Assembly (NCBI GenBank): GCA_017561615.1
Contig: JAFZBT010000196.1
Span: 1 to 15,114 of the forward strand
DNA: 15,114 nt
Direction: 5' to 3'
DNA from: Erysipelotrichaceae bacterium
Lineage (GTDB): Bacteria > Bacillota_I > Bacilli_A > Erysipelotrichales > Erysipelotrichaceae
The translations under genes were made by a program, and so were the position numbers. The notes beneath the pieces are model-generated. The model was not told the origin of the DNA, searched no databases, and saw only the letters and a program-made list of their open reading frames with translations. Shown in pieces: positions 6,943 to 11,615 of this stretch (positions are counted from its first letter, which is position 1; each line of letters begins with the position of its first letter).

Positions 6943-7794
6943 TTATTTGCCCTTGATGGCATCCAGGCTGCTCTGCCTGCCTCCGTAAACGCCCAGCGGC
7001 TCGACGTGGATGGCGGCCACGGAAACGATGTGCGTGCCGTTTTCCTTGTTGAAGTCATCCAGATAGGGAACATGCTGGAAATAGTTGGCATCAACGGTTC
7101 CGTCCTCAACGACGTTGTTGGGAATGACGTAATCGGTGTATTCCTGAATCAGCAGGGTGATGCCCTTGGCAGCCAGGATGTCCTTGACTACAGCCAGAAT
7201 TTCGGCGTGCGGAGTCGGAGAAGCGGCGACCAGTATTCTTTCACCGGCCAGAGCGGCATAGTCGATGGCGGCATTGTAGCCGTCCGTCGGATGTTCAACG
7301 GTAGAGACTACGGAATTCTCATAGGTCTTGGTGATGAACTCGGCAACCTGTCTGCTCTCCAGAGCGGCAACCAGGGCGAGGATCAGCGGGTCGTTCTCGC
7401 GGCCTTCCTTGACGGCCAGGATGTTGGCGTAGGCTGAGCCGGCGCCTTCCTGAGCCAGCGCGTCCTTGGCAGGATTAAGGCCCGCCGCAATGGCGTAGTT
7501 GGTGTTGATGACGGCATAGTCAACGTCCTTGAGGATGTTGGGGATCTGTGCGGCCTCAACTTCATTGAACTTGATGTTGTAGGGGTTGGAAGTAATGTCG
7601 GCAATGGTCGCCTGAATGCCGGCGGCATCATTTACCTCGATGAATCCCTGGGCTTCCAGAAGCAGCAGCGCTCTGGCTTCGTTGGTCGTGTCGTTGGGAA
7701 TGGCAATGGTGATCTGCTTGCTGTTCTTGCCGCAGCCGGCCAGGGTCAGCAGTACCAGTAATGTCGTGATGATAACTGTTAATGTCTTTTTCAT
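6943..7794 (-). CDS. metQ: circularly permuted MetQ/NlpA-family methionine-binding lipoprotein
   Basis: A 283-residue substrate-binding lipoprotein of the NLPA/MetQ family with signal peptide 1-20 and lipobox LAGC (C21). The motif order is rotated relative to the family. Residues 28-166 hold what is normally the C-terminal half (ITIAIPNDTTNEARALLLL, NPYNIKFNEVEAAQIP, AVINTNYAIAAGLNPAKDAL, SVVSTV). Residues 186-283 hold what is normally the N-terminal half (ERILVAASPTPHAEIL, YTDYVIPN, VDANYFQHVPYLDDFNKENG, HVEPLGVY, SSLDAIKGK). The old ends are joined by a linker at about 167-185; the new ends fall exactly in the usual SLDEL-DGA-TIAIPND loop. Each motif occurs once and total length is normal, so this is a permutation, not a duplication or fragment. 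The ribosome binding site AGAGG lies 8 nt before the ATG. It is first in metQNI, downstream of the methionine attenuator. Confidence 0.93.
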   Translation of the reverse strand: MKKTLTVIITTLLVLLTLAGCGKNSKQITIAIPNDTTNEARALLLLEAQGFIEVNDAAGIQATIADITSNPYNIKFNEVEAAQIPNILKDVDYAVINTNYAIAAGLNPAKDALAQEGAGSAYANILAVKEGRENDPLILALVAALESRQVAEFITKTYENSVVSTVEHPTDGYNAAIDYAALAGERILVAASPTPHAEILAVVKDILAAKGITLLIQEYTDYVIPNNVVEDGTVDANYFQHVPYLDDFNKENGTHIVSVAAIHVEPLGVYGGRQSSLDAIKGK

Positions 7795-7836
7795 GTCTTT
7801 TTCCTCTTTTCTTATATTTCGTAAAGTATTGATCGT

Positions 7837-7911
7837 TTAATTCAGGTCCTTCTGTTCCGGCAGGCACATTCGCCTGTCGTGATAATTGGCTCTGGTCAGT
7901 CTCTTGAGCAT
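7837..7911 (-). CDS. small 24-codon reading frame between attenuator and metQ
   Basis: An ATG at 7911 is followed by 23 further sense codons and TAA (7839-7837), and is preceded at 8 nt by a purine-rich AAGGGGG (7926-7920). The peptide begins MLKRLTRANYHDRRMC and continues LPEQKDLN: basic, with one cysteine and no membrane segment. It starts just after the attenuator's T tract, so it would be made only from read-through mRNA. A hairpin CAGGC/GCCTG (7876-7861) lies inside it, and its stop is 42 nt before metQ. It is not methionine-rich. It could be a real small protein, a second upstream control frame, or chance; the ribosome binding site is the main support. Confidence 0.4.
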   Translation of the reverse strand: MLKRLTRANYHDRRMCLPEQKDLN

Positions 7912-7924
7912 TTCCGTTTCCCCC

Positions 7925-7959
7925 TTAAGATAAAATAAAACCGGGATATGTTCCCGGTT
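7925..7959 (-). terminator. attenuator terminator (arms 3:4) of the met leader
   Basis: On the minus strand AACCGGGA (7959-7952), loop ACATA, TCCCGGTT (7946-7939) is a perfect 8-bp stem with a CCGGG core. A T-rich tail TTTTATTTTATCTT (7940-7927, sharing its first bases with the stem) follows. It lies upstream of metQ and downstream of the methionine-rich leader peptide, the position of a conditional terminator. Its 5' arm and loop are also used in the competing 2:3 pairing. Confidence 0.85.
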
Positions 7960-7991
7960 GTCTGTCCTTTTCAGCTGCAGGAGAACATATC
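7945..7991 (-). promoter_or_regulatory. antiterminator (arms 2:3) of the met leader
   Basis: On the minus-strand RNA, GATATGTTCTC (7991-7981, starting inside the leader stop codon) is complementary to GGGAACATATC (7955-7945) over 11 positions with one G-U pair. The second arm takes bases from the 5' arm, loop and 3' arm of the terminator, so the two hairpins cannot coexist. A ribosome terminating at the leader stop would cover arm 2, favouring the terminator; a ribosome stalled earlier on methionine codons leaves it free. Confidence 0.75.
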
Positions 7992-8049
7992 AGTCACGCA
8001 TAAATGACATGCGCATGCGCATGTCCATGGCCATCATCATCATGACTGA
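7990..8049 (-). promoter_or_regulatory. anti-antiterminator (arms 1:2) within the leader peptide coding sequence
   Basis: On the minus-strand RNA, TCAGTCATG (8049-8041, leader codons 6-8) can pair with CGTGACTGA (7998-7990, last two codons and stop) over nine positions with one G-U. This encloses the methionine codon run and the perfect palindrome at 8006-8025. The 3' arm overlaps arm 2 of the antiterminator at the stop codon, so 1:2 pairing in untranslated RNA would favour the terminator, as in the trp attenuator. The stem closes a long loop, so this is the least certain of the three pairings. Confidence 0.5.
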
Positions 8050-8064
8050 ATGCTGTTTTCTCAT
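7990..8064 (-). CDS. methionine-rich leader peptide of metQNI
   Basis: A 24-codon frame (ATG 8064-8062, TGA 7992-7990) with 10 methionines including the initiator: codons 1, 8-11, 13, 15, 17, 19 and 22. It begins MRKQHSV, then has four consecutive Met and alternating Met-Arg. A ribosome binding site AGGAGA (8078-8073) lies 8 nt upstream and a promoter just before that. It is followed by a competing antiterminator/terminator pair and then the methionine importer operon. The arrangement matches leader peptides of ribosome-mediated attenuation: when charged Met-tRNA is scarce the ribosome stalls on the Met codons and read-through is favoured. The peptide itself is probably not functional. The gene is too short for standard annotation, and the repeated ATG/CGC codons could be mistaken for low complexity. 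Confidence 0.85.
   Translation of the reverse strand: MRKQHSVMMMMAMDMRMRMSFMRD
8006..8025 (-). repeat. perfect 20-bp palindrome in the leader peptide coding sequence
   Basis: GACATGCG (arm), CATG (centre), CGCATGTC (arm) is a perfect inverted repeat across leader codons 14-20 (Asp-Met-Arg-Met-Arg-Met-Ser). In RNA it can form an 8-bp hairpin with a 4-nt loop directly over three methionine codons, and it sits in the apex of the 1:2 pairing. It may act as a pause hairpin or block for the leading ribosome, or be a by-product of alternating ATG/CGC codons. Confidence 0.7.
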
Positions 8065-8087
8065 GCAGATTCTCTCCTGTTATTTCT

Positions 8088-8116
8088 ACTCTACCATTTC
8101 CTGACTGTCATGGCAA
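8088..8116 (-). promoter_or_regulatory. promoter of the met leader and metQNI operon
   Basis: On the minus strand TTGCCA (8116-8111, 5 of 6 matches to the -35 consensus) is followed after 17 nt by TAGAGT (8093-8088, 4 of 6 matches to the -10 consensus). Transcription would start near 8081, just before the AGGAGA ribosome binding site of the leader peptide. This short lead-in would let a ribosome load early, as attenuation requires. Confidence 0.55.
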
Positions 8117-8180
8117 GAAACTTTTTTCAGAACATGAAAATTTCTTCATTATTTCCTGCCTGCTTTTTCATGGCGCGGCT

Positions 8181-8909
8181 TTATTCCGTCCTGTTGCTCA
8201 GCCACTTTTCCCCGGCGTCCACGAAATGCCGGGTTATCAGGTGCGGTCTGGTAATGGCCGATCCGATGGTGACCATGTCGGCTCCGGCTTCCAGGCAGCT
8301 GACATATTCGTGTGCTTCCCAGACATGCCCTTCGGCGTTGACCGGCAGACCGGTGTTCTCCTTGAGAAAGCGGATCATCTCATAATCCGGCCCGCGGAGA
8401 TCCTTCTTGCGGGGATCAAAGGCGGAAAGGGTCGTTGACAGGATGTCGACCAGTCCGTCCCTGGCCAGCTTTACTCCCGTTTCCGGAGTGATCAGGTCGG
8501 CCATGATGGCTATGTGCGGATACTTGTCCCGGATGCTGCCGAGCAGATCGGTCAGCTGCTGGTAGGAACAGAAGTCCGTTTCCACGCTTTCGACGGCGAC
8601 GATGTCAGCGCCGGCATCGATTACTTCAGACGCCGATTCAAGCGTCGGGGTGATTATCAGCCGCTTGAAAAAGGCTTCGTGGTCCTGGTCGTTCAGCATG
8701 TCCTTGTTGATTCCGATGATCGGAAGGTCAGTCACTGCTCTTACCGCGGCCACGTCCTGCGGCCAGCAGGCTCTTAACCCTCTGGCACCGCCCATCTGGG
8801 CGCACTGGGCAAACTTCTGCATGTACTGCGGTCCGTAGAAAGGGGTGTCGTCATATGCCTGACAGCTGACGATCAGCCCTCCCATGAGTCTTTCCACTGC
8901 CTGTTTCAT
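8181..8909 (-). CDS. nanE: N-acetylmannosamine-6-phosphate 2-epimerase
   Basis: A 242-residue TIM-barrel enzyme that converts N-acetylmannosamine 6-phosphate to N-acetylglucosamine 6-phosphate in sialic acid and amino-sugar breakdown. Family motifs are clear: GGLIVSCQA near the N-terminus, LPIIGINK with the likely catalytic lysine K69, ITPTL, GADIVAVE, IMADLITPE, DILSTTLSAF, the glutamate E193 in NAEGH, and the phosphate-binding end GSAITRPHLITRHFV. Length is about 10 residues above the usual. AGGAGG lies 7 nt before the ATG. No other nan genes are within this window; it follows the darA-bactofilin operon after a hairpin and may be expressed partly by read-through. No convincing terminator follows it; there is an AT-rich inverted repeat CATGAAAA/TTTTCATG (8133-8172). 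Confidence 0.92.
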   Translation of the reverse strand: MKQAVERLMGGLIVSCQAYDDTPFYGPQYMQKFAQCAQMGGARGLRACWPQDVAAVRAVTDLPIIGINKDMLNDQDHEAFFKRLIITPTLESASEVIDAGADIVAVESVETDFCSYQQLTDLLGSIRDKYPHIAIMADLITPETGVKLARDGLVDILSTTLSAFDPRKKDLRGPDYEMIRFLKENTGLPVNAEGHVWEAHEYVSCLEAGADMVTIGSAITRPHLITRHFVDAGEKWLSNRTE

Positions 8910-8932
8910 TGTCTTTCCTCCTGTTATCGCAA

Positions 8933-8954
8933 AGGACAGGCCTTAGCCTGTCCT
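8933..8954 (-). terminator. hairpin between the bactofilin gene and nanE, probably a leaky terminator
   Basis: A perfect 9-bp stem AGGACAGGC/GCCTGTCCT with a 4-nt loop lies 12 nt after the bactofilin stop. On the minus strand the following tract is only TTTGCG, poor for an intrinsic terminator, and the nanE ribosome binding site begins 10 nt later. It may terminate only partly, stabilise the upstream mRNA 3' end, or influence nanE translation. Confidence 0.5.
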
Positions 8955-8965
8955 GTTTGTCTGTG

Positions 8966-9415
8966 CTAGCTGTTCATGTAGCTGTAGTCGAAGAACAGGT
9001 TGCCCTCAATGACGCCGCCTCTGTCGGCGCTCAGGCTTCCGCAGGTCACGTCTCCGATCACCCTGCCGCCGTCCATCAGCCGGACGTTGCTGCGGGCGCG
9101 GACCGTTCCTCTGACCGTTCCGCTTATTACGACGTTTTCCGCCTTTACTTCGCCTTCCAGCGTTCCTCTGATCTCACATTCACAGCCGATGTCGAGTTTC
9201 CCCTTGACGCTGCCGCCTTCGGTGATCATCATGTCTCGGCTGCTGACCATGCCTTCCACGTAGCCGCTGACCCTGAGGTATCTGGCGCAGTCGACGTCAC
9301 CCAAAAGAGAGCCGATGACTTCCATGTCGCCATAGCAGTCGATCTGGCCTTTCAGGGTCATGTCGGCATAGATACTCGTCGTAGCCGGGTTGTCATAGTC
9401 AATGAAATCGATCAT
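8966..9415 (-). CDS. bactofilin family protein
   Basis: A 149-residue polymer-forming cytoskeletal protein. From about residue 15 nearly to the end it consists of short repeated beta strands with regular glycines (LKGQIDCYGDMEVIGSLLGD, VSGYVEGMVSSR, VKGKLDIGCECEIRGTLEGE, ISGTVRGTV, GGRVIGDV, GGVIEGN), the pattern of the right-handed beta-helix of bactofilins (DUF583). There is no membrane segment and only a short N-terminal extension. In other bacteria bactofilins assemble without nucleotide into filaments or patches that place cell-wall enzymes. The start is 2 nt after the darA stop, with its AAGG ribosome binding site inside darA, so the two genes are translationally linked. The role here is unknown. 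Confidence 0.88.
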   Translation of the reverse strand: MIDFIDYDNPATTSIYADMTLKGQIDCYGDMEVIGSLLGDVDCARYLRVSGYVEGMVSSRDMMITEGGSVKGKLDIGCECEIRGTLEGEVKAENVVISGTVRGTVRARSNVRLMDGGRVIGDVTCGSLSADRGGVIEGNLFFDYSYMNS

Positions 9416-9417
9416 CT

Positions 9418-9741
9418 TTATGCCTTAATGAACTGTTCTACATCCAGAACGAAGATCGTTGCTCCGCCTACCTGGACTTCCACCGGATAGGCAGCGTACT
9501 GATTGATGTTGAAGGTCGCGGTTGCCGGCACTACTTCCGTACGGCGGCTGCTTTCTTCCTTGATCAGCTCGATGACTTTTTCAACGTTCTTGTCTTCCGT
9601 GCCGATCAGGAAAGTCGTGTTTCCGGCTCTGAGAAAACCGCCGGTCGTCGCCAGCCGGGTAACCATGAAGCCTTTCTCGGTAAGGTTGGTGTTTACCGCT
9701 GTGCTGTCATCATTAGAAACAATCGCAATAATTAACTTCAT
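9418..9741 (-). CDS. darA: cyclic-di-AMP receptor DarA/PstA (PII-like)
   Basis: A 107-residue PII-like protein of the DUF970/PstA family, known as trimeric receptors for the second messenger c-di-AMP. The N-terminus MKLIIAIVSNDDS and the signature TRLATTGGFLRAGNTTFLIG (28-47), which forms the nucleotide site in characterised homologues, are diagnostic; the C-terminal half carries the short B-loop and ends with a beta strand (GGATIFVLDVEQF). Length matches the family. AGGAAAGG lies upstream of the ATG, 14 nt after the ychF stop, so it belongs to the dtd-DUF951-ychF operon. In many Bacillota darA sits near tmk and holB; here its close partner is a bactofilin. DarA effectors are generally unknown. 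Confidence 0.93.
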   Translation of the reverse strand: MKLIIAIVSNDDSTAVNTNLTEKGFMVTRLATTGGFLRAGNTTFLIGTEDKNVEKVIELIKEESSRRTEVVPATATFNINQYAAYPVEVQVGGATIFVLDVEQFIKA

Positions 9742-9755
9742 TTCTTTTCCTTTCC

Positions 9756-10856
9756 TCAGACGTTAAATCTGATAAACATGATGTCTCCGTCTCTGACGGT
9801 ATAGTCTTTTCCTTCTACTCTCAGCTTGCCGGCATTCTTAAGGGCGGCTTCTGTGCCGTATTCCATGATGTCGTCATAGCTGTATACTTCCGCTCTGATG
9901 AATCCCTTTTTAAAGTCAGTGTGAATGACCCCGGCACAGTCCGGCGCCTTCATGCCGCGGGTGAATGTCCAGGCCCTTACTTCGTCTGCACCGACCGTAA
10001 AGAAGGTGCACAGATCCAGCAGACTGTAGGTCTTCATGATGATCTCGTCCAGTCCGCTGTGTTCCAGACCCAGATCGGCCAGAAACATCTGCCTTTCTTC
10101 GTCCTCCAGCTGAGCTATCTCCTCTTCCATCTGGGCAGTGATGGCAACGGTTTCCGAGCCTTCCTTTTCACCGAAGGCCTTAACGTCCTGATAGTACCTG
10201 CAATTAGCCAGATCGGTAATGTCGGTATCGCTGACATTGGCCACATAGATGACCGGCTTGTCCGTCAGCAGCTGGTAGGATCTCATGAGTTCCCTTTCTT
10301 CCTCATCCAGGGTCAGGGAACGGGCTGCCTGCCCGGCTTCCAGAGCCCCTTTCAGTTTCTTCAGCAGTTCATATTCTCTGACGGCATCTTTTTCCTTGGT
10401 CAGCGCCTTTCTCTCGATCTTGGCGATCCGGTTGCTGACGGTTTCCAGGTCCGCCAGCGCCAGCTCGACGTTGACGATCTCGATGTCCCGGATCGGGTCG
10501 ACGCTGTTCTCCACGTGTACGATGTTGCTGTCATCGAAGCATCTTACCACGTGAACGATGGCGTCACAGGCTCTGATGTTGCCCAGAAACTGGTTGCCCA
10601 GTCCTTCGCCCTTGGAAGCGCCCTTGACCAGACCGGCAATGTCGGTAAACTCAAATGTCGTCCTGATGGTCCGTTTGGGATTGAACATCTCTGAGAGCCT
10701 GGTTACTCTTTCATCAGGCACTTCGACCGTCTTGACATTTGGCTTGATCGTCGCAAAGGGGTAGTTTGCGGCTTCAACCTGCGATCTGGTGATCGCGTTG
10801 AACAGTGTTGACTTGCCGACGTTGGGCAGCCCTACGATTCCCGCCGTTAATGACAT
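9756..10856 (-). CDS. ychF: redox-regulated ATPase YchF (Obg-family P-loop protein)
   Basis: A 366-residue member of the YchF/OLA1 family: ribosome-associated, Obg-related, and preferring ATP to GTP. The P-loop is GLPNVGKST (9-17), G3 is DIAGLVKGASKGEGLGNQFL, and the G4 position reads NVSD instead of NKxD, the change that gives the family its ATP preference. A helical insertion follows (about 130-200), and a C-terminal TGS domain (about 280-363) starts near FFTVGADEVRAWTF and ends with GDIMFIRFNV. The length is standard. The GAGGT ribosome binding site is inside the last codons of the DUF951 gene, and the ATG is 1 nt after its stop. Confidence 0.97.
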   Translation of the reverse strand: MSLTAGIVGLPNVGKSTLFNAITRSQVEAANYPFATIKPNVKTVEVPDERVTRLSEMFNPKRTIRTTFEFTDIAGLVKGASKGEGLGNQFLGNIRACDAIVHVVRCFDDSNIVHVENSVDPIRDIEIVNVELALADLETVSNRIAKIERKALTKEKDAVREYELLKKLKGALEAGQAARSLTLDEEERELMRSYQLLTDKPVIYVANVSDTDITDLANCRYYQDVKAFGEKEGSETVAITAQMEEEIAQLEDEERQMFLADLGLEHSGLDEIIMKTYSLLDLCTFFTVGADEVRAWTFTRGMKAPDCAGVIHTDFKKGFIRAEVYSYDDIMEYGTEAALKNAGKLRVEGKDYTVRDGDIMFIRFNV

Positions 10857-10857
10857 T

Positions 10858-11058
10858 CTACTTTACCTCGGTTTCCTCAGCCGGGATGATCTTCTTTACC
10901 TTCTTTTCGAATTCAGCGCGCGGAAAAAGCACGCTTGAACCGCATCCCAGGCATTTGATTCTTATGTCGGCACCCATTCTGATGATCCGCCACTGCTTAC
11001 TCTTGTGGCACGGGTGCTCTTTTTTCATTTCTACGATATCGTCTAACTTGTATTCCAT
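10858..11058 (-). CDS. DUF951 small protein with Cys/His cluster
   Basis: A 66-residue protein matching DUF951, a small family common in Bacillota and typically adjacent to ychF. C17, H18, C36 and C39 (HPCH, then CLGC) could bind zinc, and the sequence ends with a charged tail. Conserved features include the N-terminal DDIVEMKKEHPC, the GADIRIKCLGCG core and VLFPRAEFEKKVKKI. The gene lies between dtd (2 nt gap) and ychF (1 nt gap), so the three are surely cotranscribed. Its ribosome binding site is weak and lies in the end of dtd. Function is unknown; size and basic character would allow nucleic acid or ribosome binding, but that is speculation. Confidence 0.88.
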   Translation of the reverse strand: MEYKLDDIVEMKKEHPCHKSKQWRIIRMGADIRIKCLGCGSSVLFPRAEFEKKVKKIIPAEETEVK

Positions 11059-11060
11059 TC

Positions 11061-11519
11061 TTACTGCTTCTTCAATATTGTATCACTATCCAGCATGATG
11101 GTGACAGGACCGTCGTTGATCAGAGCGACCTTCATGTCGGCCGCGAAGATCCCGGTCTCTACCTTAACGCCATACTGGCGCAGACAGTCGTTGAAAAACT
11201 CATAGAGCTGCTTGGACCTTACGGGGTCGCCGGCCTGAGTGAATGAGGGTCTGCGTCCCTTGCGGGCGTCAGCGTAGAGAGTAAACTGCGAGATCGACAG
11301 GATCTCGCCCTGAATGTCCAGAAGGCTGAGATTCATCTTCTGGTTTTCGTCTTCGCAAATGCGCAGGTTTACGACCTTGTCGCCCATCGCTTTTACGGTT
11401 TCTTCATCGTCGGCATCGCTGAAGCCGGTAAGAAGCAGATAACCATAGCCTATCTGCCCTTCCAGTTTGCCTTCAACCGTAACTGACGATTCTCTTACTC
11501 GCTGTATAAGTACTCTCAT
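11061..11519 (-). CDS. dtd: D-aminoacyl-tRNA deacylase
   Basis: A 152-residue DTD enzyme that removes D-amino acids (and glycine mischarged on tRNA-Ala) from tRNA. Both active-site motifs are present: SQFTLYAD (77-84) and NDGPVT (135-140), which carries the Gly-cisPro proofreading element. The N-terminus MRVLIQRVRESSVTV is typical. The last few residues beyond LDSD are a short tail. GAGAGG lies 5 nt before the ATG. It is the first gene of the dtd-DUF951-ychF-darA-bactofilin operon. The relA/rel gene that often precedes dtd in Bacillota is not here; an ABC-2 permease gene with its own terminator lies upstream. Confidence 0.95.
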   Translation of the reverse strand: MRVLIQRVRESSVTVEGKLEGQIGYGYLLLTGFSDADDEETVKAMGDKVVNLRICEDENQKMNLSLLDIQGEILSISQFTLYADARKGRRPSFTQAGDPVRSKQLYEFFNDCLRQYGVKVETGIFAADMKVALINDGPVTIMLDSDTILKKQ

Positions 11520-11531
11520 ATCTGCCTCTCT

Positions 11532-11559
11532 TTTAATATTATCAAAAAAAACACTGTAA
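11532..11559 (-). promoter_or_regulatory. candidate promoter of the dtd-ychF-darA operon
   Basis: On the minus strand TTTACA is followed after 16 nt (including an eight-T run) by TATTAA, about 10 nt before the dtd ribosome binding site. Both boxes match 4-5 of 6 consensus positions. The region is AT-rich and directly follows the terminator of the preceding operon, so a promoter is expected; the exact boxes are uncertain because the overlapping GATAAT offers an alternative -10. Confidence 0.4.
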
Positions 11560-11580
11560 AACCATCAGCCTGTTGCGCGG

Positions 11581-11613
11581 AAAAGAAAAGGCTGTCCGCT
11601 GTCTGCGTCAGCC
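11581..11613 (-). terminator. intrinsic terminator after the ABC-2 exporter operon
   Basis: On the minus strand GGCTG (11613-11609) pairs with CAGCC (11594-11590), and an inner CGC/GCG pair extends the stem across a small asymmetric bulge. It is followed at once by TTTTCTTTT. It begins 3 nt after the permease stop codon. Confidence 0.65.
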
Positions 11614-11615
11614 CG

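Noticed and set aside
6943..7794. MetQ odd motif order explained as a frameshift, pseudogene or chimera of two partial genes
   Set aside because: The frame is uninterrupted, signal peptide and lipobox are in place, every family motif occurs exactly once, the rotation point falls in a loop, and the operon spacing to metN is normal. Misassembly would be unlikely to give such a clean in-frame product, though only other genomes can exclude it.
8030..8043. CAT/ATG triplet run as a simple-sequence repeat
   Set aside because: The run is in frame with a ribosome binding site and a stop codon that overlaps the antiterminator arm, so it is better read as a stalling run of Met codons.
7795..8100. S-box (SAM) riboswitch or T-box upstream of metQ
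   Set aside because: I looked for the T-box AGGGUGGNACCGCG-type sequence and for the multi-helix S-box core and saw neither. The leader is short and fully accounted for by the peptide and the three pairings.
8133..8172. AT-rich inverted repeat CATGAAAA/TTTTCATG after nanE as its terminator
   Set aside because: The stem is weak, the loop is 24 nt, and no T tract follows on the minus strand.
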